Made by a program: the position numbers and the translations under genes. A DNA stretch of 64,000 bases from Mariprofundus sp. NF (GTDB lineage: Bacteria > Pseudomonadota > Zetaproteobacteria > Mariprofundales > Mariprofundaceae): NCBI RefSeq assembly GCF_013387455.1, contig NZ_VWNC01000007.1, positions 62,001 to 126,000 of the forward strand, in the 5' to 3' direction. The notes beneath the pieces were generated by a model. It worked only from the letters and a program-made list of their open reading frames with translations, did no database searches and was not told where the DNA came from. Shown piece after piece: positions 23,437 through 31,071 of this stretch (positions are counted from its first letter, which is position 1; each line of letters begins with the position of its first letter).

Positions 23437-24396
23437 ATGAGTGAGAGAATTCTGGTTACCGGTGGAGCCGGTTACATTGGCTCAAATATTACCGCGGCAC
23501 TGCTTAAACGCCCGGCAACCGATGTTGTTGTCGTTGATGACTTCTCATCCGGTGACTGGCGCAATCTGATCCATGTTGATTGTGAAGTGCGCGCTGCCGA
23601 CTGCGATGATCCGTTTCTGCTTGAAGAGATTGCCGATGGTGGTTTTTCCGCCATCTATCATCAGGCCGCTATCACCGATACAACCGTGATGGATCAGCGA
23701 CTGATGGTTGAGGTTAACACCAATGCCTTCGCCTCTATTCTTGAAGCCAGCAGCATCTCCGGCACGCGTGTAACCTACGCCTCATCAGCAGGCACCTACG
23801 GCAACTCGCCAGCCCCTAACCGTATCGGTTTCGGTGAGGAGCCGGAAAACATCTACGGCTTCTCCAAGCTGGCTATGGATCGCATCGCCTGCCGCTGGTA
23901 CGACCGCCACCCCGCCCCGATCATCGGACTGCGTTACTTCAACGTATTCGGGCCGGGAGAGGCGCATAAAAATGAGCGCGAAGGCAATAAAACCGCATCA
24001 ATGATCCTGCAGCTTTATGAGCAGGTGAAAGCGGACAAACAGGTTCGCCTGTTTAAATTCGGTGAGCAAAAACGCGATTTTGTTTACATTCGTGATGTTG
24101 TCTCTGCCAACCTTGCCGCACTGGATGCATCACGCTCAGGCGTATGCAACGTGGGCTCCGGAGAAGCGCGCAGCTTTAATGATATTGTCACCAACCTCGC
24201 TGCTCTGCTCGACAAAAATCTGGATGTCGAATACTTTGATAATCCATTTTCATTCTATCAGGAACATACCGAAGCTGATCTCAGTGAGTCAGAACTACTG
24301 CTCAACTGGAAGCCGGAATGGACGCTGGAAAAAGGTATGAAAGACTATATTTCACTTCTTGAAAAAGGCCACCGTGGCCCTGCGGAGACAGCATGA
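23437..24396 (+). CDS. hldD: ADP-glyceromanno-heptose 6-epimerase
   Basis: Epimerises ADP-D-glycero- to ADP-L-glycero-D-manno-heptose for the LPS inner core. It is a 319-residue extended SDR with the cofactor motif GGAGYIGSN, the catalytic pair in IYGFSKLAMD (Tyr, Lys), and the epimerase signature YFNVFGPGEAHK. The last four bases overlap the start of bamE (ATGA), tying LPS and outer-membrane biogenesis together. Other SDR epimerases are similar, but the GEAHK segment favours HldD. Confidence 0.92.
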   Translation: MSERILVTGGAGYIGSNITAALLKRPATDVVVVDDFSSGDWRNLIHVDCEVRAADCDDPFLLEEIADGGFSAIYHQAAITDTTVMDQRLMVEVNTNAFASILEASSISGTRVTYASSAGTYGNSPAPNRIGFGEEPENIYGFSKLAMDRIACRWYDRHPAPIIGLRYFNVFGPGEAHKNEREGNKTASMILQLYEQVKADKQVRLFKFGEQKRDFVYIRDVVSANLAALDASRSGVCNVGSGEARSFNDIVTNLAALLDKNLDVEYFDNPFSFYQEHTEADLSESELLLNWKPEWTLEKGMKDYISLLEKGHRGPAETA

Positions 24397-24713
24397 TCAA
24401 ACACTTGATTCTACCCTTTGCCCTTAGCGCTATGCTGCTTGGCGGCTGTGTGTATGAACCGATCCATCAGGGTAATCGACTGAAAATCGGTAGTATCATG
24501 CAGATCCAGGAGGGTGATACCAAATTCAGCGTCGAACAGGCGCTCGGTACACCTTCGCTTGATCATGTCATGCAGGAAAATCGCGTTGTTTACTTCGAAC
24601 AGTTTGAAGATGAAGAGAGTGGCGATATGATTAAACGTGGTGTTGAAATCACCTATGACGATGCACTGCGCGTCAAAGAGATTCGTCGTTTCGGGTTTGA
24701 AAACGAGGAATAA
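24393..24713 (+). CDS. bamE: Outer membrane assembly lipoprotein BamE/SmpA
   Basis: A 106-residue lipoprotein with a signal peptide ending in the lipobox LLGGC (Cys19). The rest fits the SmpA/OmlA domain: a start such as GNRLKIGSIMQIQEGDTKFSVEQALGTPS and beta strands VVYFEQFEDEESG and RVKEIRRFGF. BamE is an accessory subunit of the beta-barrel assembly machine, and bamB is at 47.6-48.8 kb in this window. The start overlaps the end of hldD. Confidence 0.9.
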   Translation: MIKHLILPFALSAMLLGGCVYEPIHQGNRLKIGSIMQIQEGDTKFSVEQALGTPSLDHVMQENRVVYFEQFEDEESGDMIKRGVEITYDDALRVKEIRRFGFENEE

Positions 24714-24849
24714 GCGGTGATGAATCAAACTGAGCTTCGATTCCATGGTATGAAACAGCCTGCTCTGTCGATCAGAGTAAACGGATTTATTAAGCATATT
24801 CAACTGTTCCATCCAGCCACAACAACACCTTTAACTTTCTGCAGTTTTA

Positions 24850-24878
24850 TTGACACGTCATATAGCTGCGCGTAAATT
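24850..24878 (+). promoter_or_regulatory. Sigma-70 promoter of the Roadblock cluster
   Basis: Consensus -35 TTGACA at 24850-24855, exactly 17 bases, then TAAATT at 24873-24878. The predicted start of transcription is near 24885, leaving a leader of about 30 bases before the AGGGGG site and the proposed ATT start at 24915. Confidence 0.75.
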
Positions 24879-24914
24879 CAGGTCGAATTGCATTATTTTA
24901 CAGGGGGATAGGTC

Positions 24915-25295
24915 ATTTCTCTTCATACTGAGCTTGAACAGCTTCGTCAGGAAAAGAAGCTTATTTTCATCACCGTTGCCAATGATGAAGGGTTGGTCAT
25001 GGCTGAAACCGGTGAATGCCCCGAAGAGGATTTTTCTGCCTACTCATCATCGATGATGGAAACCGCCCGCAAAGTTGTCGAATCAGGCGATCTCGGCGAA
25101 CAGGTCTGCAGTGCTCTGGTGCTGAAAAATGGCCGCATGCTGATCATGCATGAAGCAGCTGTCGGTGATCAGTTCATTTACTTATCGATTTTGTGTAGCA
25201 GAGTTCCCGCTGGCATGCAGAATATGATCAAAGAGATCGTCAGCTGTGTTGCCAGAACCCTGTTGGGGAATAGTTATCAGGAGCCTAATCGTTGA
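24915..25295 (+). CDS. Roadblock/LC7 domain protein A, apparent AUU start
   Basis: A 126-residue Roadblock/LC7-family protein, a fold that regulates or scaffolds small Ras-like GTPases. Its core pattern is ITVANDEGLVMAETG, then SALVLKNGRMLIMHE, then a C-terminal helix. It is closely related to the protein at 40736-41092, and similarity begins right at ISLHTELEQLRQE. An in-frame TAG at 24909 precludes any earlier start, and no ATG, GTG or TTG occurs before the interior TTG/ATG at 24990. The ATT at 24915 lies 7 bases after AGGGGG. It begins a run of overlapping Roadblock genes behind a strong promoter. Confidence 0.85.
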   Translation: MSLHTELEQLRQEKKLIFITVANDEGLVMAETGECPEEDFSAYSSSMMETARKVVESGDLGEQVCSALVLKNGRMLIMHEAAVGDQFIYLSILCSRVPAGMQNMIKEIVSCVARTLLGNSYQEPNR

Positions 25296-25774
25296 GTAAT
25301 TATAAAGAAGCCTGCCGTCGTGAGCTTGAACAACTGGTTGAGCGTGAATATCACCTTGATGCGGCACTGCTCTGCACCTCTGACGGTCTTCCAGTCGCTT
25401 ATGCTTCATCTGCCGACATCGAGGCGGATGCTCTTTCTGCGATGTGTTCATCGATGCTCTCACTCGGTGATGCACTCGCCATTCAGGGCGATGATGATGG
25501 CTGTATCCAGGTGGTTACCCAGTCAAAAAATCAGACTGTGGCACTGATCCATGCCGGCAGCGATATGCTGCTGGCGCTCATCGGTGCCAGAGACCTTAAA
25601 CTCGGCATGCTGCTCGGCCATGCCCGTAAAGAGGTGGATATCATTCTTGAACTGATGAACAAGCAGCATCAAGAGGAGCAGGTTCAGGAGCAGCAGAAAG
25701 CGCCTGAACAGAGACAACCGGCCATGCTGGAAGAGCTGGTTAAACGCGTCATGCAAGAAGCACAAAACAGATAA
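25292..25774 (+). CDS. Roadblock/LC7 domain protein B
   Basis: A 160-residue protein starting at TTG (25292), which overlaps the TGA of the preceding gene, with cagga upstream. Residues about 1-115 form the Roadblock domain: HLDAALLCTSDGLPVAYAS, MLSLGDALA, TVALIHAGSDMLLALIGA. A Gln/Glu-rich coiled-coil-like tail follows (KQHQEEQVQEQQK), ending in a short helix (MLEELVKRVMQEA). The tail is absent from the other Roadblock proteins here and may mediate a partner contact. It is followed 10 bp later by a third family member. Confidence 0.88.
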   Translation: MSNYKEACRRELEQLVEREYHLDAALLCTSDGLPVAYASSADIEADALSAMCSSMLSLGDALAIQGDDDGCIQVVTQSKNQTVALIHAGSDMLLALIGARDLKLGMLLGHARKEVDIILELMNKQHQEEQVQEQQKAPEQRQPAMLEELVKRVMQEAQNR

Positions 25775-25784
25775 CAGGAAGTTA

Positions 25785-26192
25785 ATGATGGATATGAATC
25801 AGACCCTTGAAAAGCTGGTAGGTGAACTCGAAGGCGCACTTGCTGCTGCTGTTGTTGATCTGAATAACGGTCTGTTACTCGGTGCTCACCATAACGTCCC
25901 CTACTTTACGCAATCCTACGTTGATGCTGTTGGCGCTGCCGCTGTAGATATGTTCAGAGGCAAAACTATCACTGCGGTTGAAGCGATGATGGCAGCCCAG
26001 CGTGGCGAAGAGATCAAATACCATATCAAAGAGATTCAGATGACCACCGATGGCACCTACCATTTCATGGCGGTGGTACCGGAGAAACCTGACTACCTGC
26101 TAATTCTGGTGACCCGCACTACCATCAATCTCGGTTCCGGCTGGATGGCGACCCGCTCAGCACTCGCTGAAGTTGCACCCAAGTGTCCTTAA
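25785..26192 (+). CDS. Roadblock/LC7 domain protein C
   Basis: A 135-residue Roadblock-type protein: a leading helix (LEKLVGELEGALA), then AAVVDLNNGLLLGAHH, a long central helix (YVDAVGAAAVDMF) and strands YHFMAVVPEKPDYLLILVT. The start is one of ATG 25785 or 25788, both after caggaag. It is the last gene of the A-B-C run. Its stop lies one base before a hairpin element that separates it from the convergent metallophosphatase gene. The target GTPase is presumably the one at 30445. Confidence 0.85.
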   Translation: MMDMNQTLEKLVGELEGALAAAVVDLNNGLLLGAHHNVPYFTQSYVDAVGAAAVDMFRGKTITAVEAMMAAQRGEEIKYHIKEIQMTTDGTYHFMAVVPEKPDYLLILVTRTTINLGSGWMATRSALAEVAPKCP

Positions 26193-26326
26193 AGCATCTT
26201 ATAGGCTTAACAAATTAGCGAACCTCTGAAAAGCTACATCCATGTAGTTTTCAGCACGCAAAGGCAAAATCGTGGTTTTGCCTTTGCTCACAAACTCTGA
26301 CTTTTTCAAAGCATCCTTAGCTTAAC
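26191..26326. repeat. Serial-hairpin element (copy 2)
   Basis: Two strong hairpins fill the gap between convergent genes. The first (26226-26254) pairs 13 bases with one bulged G around CC, with core CATCCATG. The second (26258-26287) is a perfect 12-bp stem with the loop TCGTGG. The element is bordered by imperfect direct repeats of about 20 bp: 26191-26211 and 26308-26326, both of the form AAAGCATC..TTA..GCTTAAC. The CATCCATG tip and CGTGG loop recur in the element at 51.1 kb. It may also act as a bidirectional terminator. Confidence 0.75.
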
Positions 26327-27848
26327 GCCCTGCCCTGAGACGTTGCACGATACGCTCCGGAAAGTTGTTGTCCTGCATCTCTAAAGCCACTTTTTCGATA
26401 TCATAAGGGACAGTAAACAGCTCGATTCTCATACGATCAGGATAGAAGATCGCAGCTTCAGCCCCTACCTGACCGTCGCGCGGCTGACCCACCGAGCCGG
26501 GGCAGATCAACGATGCTGAAAATGGATTCAGATCAACCTCTGCTGCGTTGATAAATGGTAACACAACACTTCCCTGCATGGCATAAACACCCTGAATATG
26601 GGAGTGCCCGTGCAGGCAGATTCGAATATCCCTGCTTCTGAGGTGTTCGAGATTCTTCTCGGCAGTCATATTGTAGACATAACCGTTAAAAAAACTTTTA
26701 TCGATCGGCGAGCCATGCACAGCCATCCACTTATCAGTACGGTGACGTACCGGCAGTGTGGCCAGCCAGGCCCGATCATCGTCATCAAGCTGCTCAATCG
26801 TCCAATCCAGCGTCCACTGTGCACTGCGACTGGCTGCAACCTTTACATCACCATGATGAGCCACGTAGTGATCATGGTTGCCACGAATGCAGCAGATGCT
26901 CTGCTCCTTAGCCAGGCGTATACATGCGGCAGGCTGCGGCCCGTAACCGACAATATCACCCAGATGCATAATCTGTTCTACACCCATCTCTGCAAAGCGT
27001 TTCAGAACACTCTCAAAGGCTGGAAGGTTGGCATGCACATCGGCAATCATCCCAATCGGCTCATCACCTGACTGCAATACCACAGCAGCAGCCTTTTTAA
27101 CCATGACGCACGATTCAACAGAGCGAAGTTCAGAGATCAATGTCTGCTTATGCATCTCAAAGCTTCCGACAAATTGATCACTCAGCCCTTCATAAACCAT
27201 ATCATCGGCAGAGGATGAATACCCCCTCAACAGAGGCTTCAGGCTTTTCCCCAGCACTTGCCACTGATCACTGTCCATCCCCAGCTCATCTGATTTCCTG
27301 AGCCAGTTAGCCAGCATAGCAGAGAAGGATGAGAAGCTATCCCACGGGTAGATATCATCATCAAGGTAGAAGAGCTGATCATCAAGCAGAGCAAAATTGG
27401 ACAGCCCTTCATCCAGCCGCTTCTCGCTGCCGGCTGCAAAGCGGCAGTAGATCGCCAGCAGGTTGGTCAGGTAGTTTAATCGCTGCTCACTGCTAAGGGT
27501 TGAAAAATCGATAGTGTGCAGCGGCTGCATACGTGGCGAGATATTGCCCACCACCCAGCCCTTTCGCTGAATCACAAACCAGCAACGCTGTGGATGATAG
27601 ATGCCGTATGCCCTCTCCTTTTCAATCTGCAGAGCGGACCATTTGTGTGCCACCTCTTCAGTTGAGAAGTTGCGTCGCTCATCAATCTTTAATACCCATG
27701 ATGCATCAGCATGAAGTTGTGTCGAAGGTTTACCGGTAAAGTCACCGCCATGTGACATATTCAATGCAGGCCCCTCAAGCAGAGATGTTATCACCTCAAT
27801 CGTGACCTTCGGAAGGCCAGAGAGCGCGCCAATAATAGAGATCGTCAT
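26322..27848 (-). CDS. Kinase-like domain fused to calcineurin-like metallophosphatase
   Basis: A 508-residue protein. The C-terminal half (from about 265) is a YfcE/DNA-repair-type metallophosphoesterase with all metal motifs: IADVHANL, GDIVGYGPQP, RGNHDHYV and CLHGHSHI. The N-terminal 250 residues match no domain I can name with certainty, but they have the marks of an APH/protein-kinase-like fold. These are WVLKID (candidate Lys54), a catalytic-loop-like DEGLSN with Asp146 and Asn151 in the correct i, i+5 spacing, and LDDD (163-165) where the metal-binding Asp is expected. The usual His before the Asp is missing. It runs against the Roadblock genes on both sides. A joint phospho-signalling role is inference. 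Confidence 0.8.
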   Translation of the reverse strand: MTISIIGALSGLPKVTIEVITSLLEGPALNMSHGGDFTGKPSTQLHADASWVLKIDERRNFSTEEVAHKWSALQIEKERAYGIYHPQRCWFVIQRKGWVVGNISPRMQPLHTIDFSTLSSEQRLNYLTNLLAIYCRFAAGSEKRLDEGLSNFALLDDQLFYLDDDIYPWDSFSSFSAMLANWLRKSDELGMDSDQWQVLGKSLKPLLRGYSSSADDMVYEGLSDQFVGSFEMHKQTLISELRSVESCVMVKKAAAVVLQSGDEPIGMIADVHANLPAFESVLKRFAEMGVEQIMHLGDIVGYGPQPAACIRLAKEQSICCIRGNHDHYVAHHGDVKVAASRSAQWTLDWTIEQLDDDDRAWLATLPVRHRTDKWMAVHGSPIDKSFFNGYVYNMTAEKNLEHLRSRDIRICLHGHSHIQGVYAMQGSVVLPFINAAEVDLNPFSASLICPGSVGQPRDGQVGAEAAIFYPDRMRIELFTVPYDIEKVALEMQDNNFPERIVQRLRAGR

Positions 27849-28030
27849 AATCCTCCCCTTGAACCGGACTATAGATGAATGCCCTGCATCAATATAGCCA
27901 GATCATGGATGATGAAAAAGCTGCACATTCAATGTACCTTTGCAGCGTTCAGAAGCACTGCTCTGTTTTTTTATGGAATCCTTATTGAAATTAGGGTTAA
28001 ATATCGCGGCTGAACATGGGAGGAGTATTG

Positions 28031-28420
28031 GTGGAAAACACATCGGAACTAAAACTGGATGTGCGACTGCAGGCAATTCTCGAAGAGACCAGAGAGATGC
28101 ATAAGCTGCACTCTCTACTGCTGGCCGATCAGAACGGGCTGCCCATTAGCCATGCAGGAAAAATTGCCCATGCAGGCATGGCAGCCATTGCACCGGAATT
28201 GATCAGGGTTGGTGATCATGCTGTTCGTCTTGGGGAATACAACAGCATCACATGCGTAGCACTTGTGCTTGAAGATAGCCATCTGATGGTCATCAAGGAC
28301 ATCGAGATCAACAACAAGCCTTTTGTACTGGTGATGGATACGGCAACCGTTCCCAGAGGCATTCGCAAGCTGATCAGAGAGTTGAGGGACCGCTTAGCTT
28401 TTGCCATGCATATGGAGTAG
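28031..28420 (+). CDS. Roadblock/LC7 domain protein D
   Basis: A Roadblock protein of about 129 residues. A leading helix (LQAILEETREMHKLHS) is followed by LLLADQNGLPISHAG, a helix, and strands ITCVALVLEDSHLMVIKD and KPFVLVMDTA. An upstream ATG at 28016 is in frame, but the gggaggag ribosome-binding site lies inside it (28018-28025). The GTG at 28031 (5-base spacing) is therefore preferred, and TTG 28028 is also possible. It opens a second plus-strand run (D, diiron protein, E) after the divergent kinase/phosphatase gene. Confidence 0.85.
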   Translation: MENTSELKLDVRLQAILEETREMHKLHSLLLADQNGLPISHAGKIAHAGMAAIAPELIRVGDHAVRLGEYNSITCVALVLEDSHLMVIKDIEINNKPFVLVMDTATVPRGIRKLIRELRDRLAFAMHME

Positions 28421-28472
28421 AAAATCCCCACGTAACACTTTTATGGATATACATTAAACACGGAGGAACCGA

Positions 28473-29222
28473 ATGGCAGATATTCTATTCGAAAATGAAG
28501 AGCACAGATGTGTCTTCTTTGAGGACTTTACCGAGGGCGAGATGGTTTCGTCCAACCAGCATCTGATTATTCACAAAGGCAAAGGCATGCTGCTTGATCC
28601 CGGTGGGCACAAGGTTTATTCAAAAATCTTCTCTGCCATGCCCGAGCACCTGCCGCCGTCCATGCTGAAATACCTTTTTCTATCCCATCAGGACCCGGAT
28701 ATTGTTGCCTCTGTTAACGGTTGGCTGATGATTACCGATGCTGATGCCTACATGTCTGCAATCTGGCGTCGTTTTGTCGCCCACTTCGGTGTTGATGGCA
28801 GTGTCATGGATCGCATGAAGGAGATCCCTGATCAGGGTATGAAACTTGATCTGGAAGGCTGTGAGCTGATGATCATTCCGGCCCACTTCCTGCACTCATC
28901 CGGCAACTTCCATGTTTACGACCCGGTTTCAAAAATCCTCTACTCCGGTGATCTGGGAGCAGCCATTGTCGACTACCGCTTTGTTGAAGATTTCACTGCC
29001 CATGTAACCCACATGGAGGGCTTCCACAAACGTTATATGCCTACCAGTACTGCATGCAAAGCGTGGGCAGCTATGGTTCGCGATCTGGATATTGAGATTA
29101 TCGCACCCCAGCACGGCGCCATGTTTGTCGGCAAAGAGATCTGCAACCAGTTTATCGACTGGATTGAGGGACTGGAAGTGGGCGCTGACACCATGAAAGA
29201 TATCTACAAATTACCTGCATAA
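28473..29222 (+). CDS. Diiron oxygen-binding (ODP-type) metallo-beta-lactamase-fold protein
   Basis: A 249-residue protein of the flavodiiron/ODP branch of the metallo-beta-lactamase fold, without a flavodoxin domain. Metal-site motifs are in order: LFLSHQDPDI (the HxDPD variant), PAHFLHSSGN, YSGDLGAAI and APQHGAMF. In characterised relatives the site binds dioxygen and can signal to chemotaxis proteins. Here it sits between two Roadblock genes (53 bp after D, 33 bp before E), which suggests an oxygen or redox input to the GTPase module. That is inference. It has a good ggagg site. An iron-rich, microaerophilic lifestyle would fit. Confidence 0.88.
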   Translation: MADILFENEEHRCVFFEDFTEGEMVSSNQHLIIHKGKGMLLDPGGHKVYSKIFSAMPEHLPPSMLKYLFLSHQDPDIVASVNGWLMITDADAYMSAIWRRFVAHFGVDGSVMDRMKEIPDQGMKLDLEGCELMIIPAHFLHSSGNFHVYDPVSKILYSGDLGAAIVDYRFVEDFTAHVTHMEGFHKRYMPTSTACKAWAAMVRDLDIEIIAPQHGAMFVGKEICNQFIDWIEGLEVGADTMKDIYKLPA

Positions 29223-29255
29223 ACCTATTACTATAATTATTGAGAGGAGAGAGAG

Positions 29256-29621
29256 ATGGCAACAAAACAGGATAGAATTAACAGTGTTCTGGATGAACTG
29301 AAAATGGCCACATCGGACATTCAGGGTGCAGGTGTACTCAGCCCGGACGGCATGATGATTGCAGATAAACTCGGTGGTACTCAGGGTGATGCTGCAGCTG
29401 CCATGGGTGCTGCACTTGGCAGCCTTGCCAAACGTGTGACCGATACGCTCAAGGTCGGAGACTTTCAGGAGGTGAATATTCGCGGTTCTAATGCGGGTAT
29501 TCTGCTGTTTGATATTGAACATCGCGCCTCAATGATTGTCACCGTTTCTCAAGGCGCCAATCTTGGCCTGGTCTTCCTTGAAGCCCGAGAGGCACAGAGC
29601 AAACTGGGACAGATTCTGTAA
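29256..29621 (+). CDS. Roadblock/LC7 domain protein E (MglB-like)
   Basis: A 121-residue protein with the canonical Roadblock layout: leading helix (RINSVLDELKMAT), GAGVLSPDGMMIADKLG, helix AAAMGAALGSLAKR, strands FQEVNIRGSNAGILLFDI and ASMIVTVSQGANLGLVFLEA. This is the member most like MglB/CvnB-type GTPase regulators. It has a strong gagaggagag ribosome-binding site and is followed by an intrinsic terminator. A TATAAT hexamer lies at 29232-29237 in the short gap upstream, but no matching -35 is visible. Confidence 0.92.
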   Translation: MATKQDRINSVLDELKMATSDIQGAGVLSPDGMMIADKLGGTQGDAAAAMGAALGSLAKRVTDTLKVGDFQEVNIRGSNAGILLFDIEHRASMIVTVSQGANLGLVFLEAREAQSKLGQIL

Positions 29622-29632
29622 TAGAGCATCAG

Positions 29633-29659
29633 AGCCCCCAATTTCGGGGGCTTATTTTT
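29633..29659 (+). terminator. Intrinsic terminator after Roadblock E
   Basis: Perfect 7-bp GC-rich stem (AGCCCCC / GGGGGCT) with a 6-base loop followed by TATTTTTA, 12 bases after the stop codon. Ends the D-ODP-E run. Confidence 0.92.
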
Positions 29660-29750
29660 ATATGGCACTTAGTCAGTGATTATCATCCACAACAATCTGA
29701 TGATGTGATGAAAATGGTGCGCGCTTACTGACCATAAATTTAACTTTCCG

Positions 29751-29779
29751 TTTGCGGCAACCGGATCAGTCTGTATATT
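29751..29779 (+). promoter_or_regulatory. Candidate promoter of the GTPase pair
   Basis: TTTGCG (29751-29756), 17 bases, then TATATT (29774-29779), about 35 bases before the ATG at 29813. The -10 is good and the -35 is weak. Confidence 0.5.
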
Positions 29780-29812
29780 TCAAAAATTATCAGCTCTGAA
29801 GAGGATATAATA

Positions 29813-30445
29813 ATGAATTCACTCGTTTACCTCCGCCGTATGATAGTCAGCCAAAAGCCAGCCAGGGTTGATTACACGGTCGGATCAACTACGAAAAGCA
29901 TCTATTATGAGCGTGCCGGCTTTGAAGGCACTCATGATGAAGTATCCAGGAAACTCAGAGAGATTTTTGAATCCAAGTCGGTAGAGGTCATAACCAGTAG
30001 TGACTTTAACCCCATGAGTAACAAACGCGTCTTTGCTCCGCAGGCGATCGCCTCAGCGCTGGCCGGTTACACATTCAACGCAGAGATGCGCGCCTCCCTG
30101 CTCAGTTTTGCCATGCGCCTGCCGCCTCTGATTGTCCGACTCTACCCTATGCAGCGCTACGCCTTTCAGGACAACTCTACCTATATGAAGATGCATATGA
30201 TGTATCAGCACAACGGGTCACTCAGGATGCAGGGATTTATCTCCCAGGCTGAAAATACGCGTGATGAGATTATTCGTCTGCGGGTATTGATGGCGACCTA
30301 TATTCTGGGCCTGATTGCACCACTGAACTCCGGAGGCAACAGCCATACTGCAACCAGAGAGATGAGAGCTCAGAACCCTGATGCCAGACGTGGTAAGAAA
30401 GTCTCTATCTTAAGCCGAATCATCAACAGAATCAGGGGTCTATAA
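29813..30445 (+). CDS. Unknown protein coupled to small GTPase
   Basis: A 210-residue protein that I do not recognise. It has no signal peptide. A central segment (SLLSFAMRLPPLIVRLYPMQRY) is amphipathic to hydrophobic, and IIRLRVLMATYILGLIAPLNSGG could be membrane-associating. The C-terminus is very basic (KKVSILSRIINRIRG). Its stop overlaps the ATG of the GTPase gene by one base, so the two should be made together. A role as the GTPase's membrane adaptor or effector is a reasonable guess but only inference. It has its own promoter candidate after the upstream terminator. Confidence 0.75.
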   Translation: MNSLVYLRRMIVSQKPARVDYTVGSTTKSIYYERAGFEGTHDEVSRKLREIFESKSVEVITSSDFNPMSNKRVFAPQAIASALAGYTFNAEMRASLLSFAMRLPPLIVRLYPMQRYAFQDNSTYMKMHMMYQHNGSLRMQGFISQAENTRDEIIRLRVLMATYILGLIAPLNSGGNSHTATREMRAQNPDARRGKKVSILSRIINRIRGL

Positions 30446-31029
30446 TGGAAGAGAAACAGGTTGTAAAACTTGTCATCACCGGTCCGGTCAATGCCGGCAA
30501 AACCACAATGGTTCAGAACCTCAGTGACTCTCAGATTGCCGCAACCGATGTTGCCCCCTCTGATCAGGTCGCCCAACTCAAGAGCATGACCACCGTTGGT
30601 CTGGACTTCGGCATCCTTAAAATCGATGAGCACCTTGAACTGCACCTGTTCGGTACGCCGGGCCAGTCTCGCTTCAACTTTATGTGGAACATCCTCTCCA
30701 AGGGTGCCATCGGTGCGATCTTCCTTGTCGACAGTACCAGTGAAGAGTCACTGGTCGAAATGAGGAAGATGTATGATTACTATGAAGAGCATGTCGGTCT
30801 TCCCGTACTCGTTGGCGCAACCAAACAGGACCTGCCTGGTGCCAAGAATGTCGATGAGATCGCAGCTATCCTGAATCTTGGTGATGTCATGGTGGTGCCC
30901 GTTGATGCACGTGAGAAAGAGGGAAGTAAAATGCTCGCCCTCACCCTGCTCGGCAATGCACTGGTTGAAGCCAGTGCTGAGGCTGGAGAAGATGACTTTG
31001 ATGATGGCGATTATGATGATCTCTTCTAG
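30445..31029 (+). CDS. MglA-like small Ras-family GTPase
   Basis: A 194-residue GTPase with G1 GPVNAGKTT (residues 13-21), G2 threonine in MTTVGLDFG, G3 LFGTPGQ (68-74) and G4 TKQD (126-129). The TPGQ form of the DxxG motif is typical of bacterial MglA/CvnD-type GTPases partnered by Roadblock proteins. The C-terminus is an acidic tail (EDDFDDGDYDDLF), unlike MglA, and there is no lipidation motif. With five Roadblock genes just upstream it is the likely hub of a nucleotide-switch module, possibly for polarity or surface motility. Confidence 0.93.
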   Translation: MEEKQVVKLVITGPVNAGKTTMVQNLSDSQIAATDVAPSDQVAQLKSMTTVGLDFGILKIDEHLELHLFGTPGQSRFNFMWNILSKGAIGAIFLVDSTSEESLVEMRKMYDYYEEHVGLPVLVGATKQDLPGAKNVDEIAAILNLGDVMVVPVDAREKEGSKMLALTLLGNALVEASAEAGEDDFDDGDYDDLF

Positions 31030-31071
31030 CCAGCGTCACTGCTGATTATCGCTGCAATCACTGAATCTTTC

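Noticed and set aside
24850-25056. 68-codon frame over the Roadblock A start
   Set aside because: It overlaps the promoter and the Roadblock frame and shows no conserved features.
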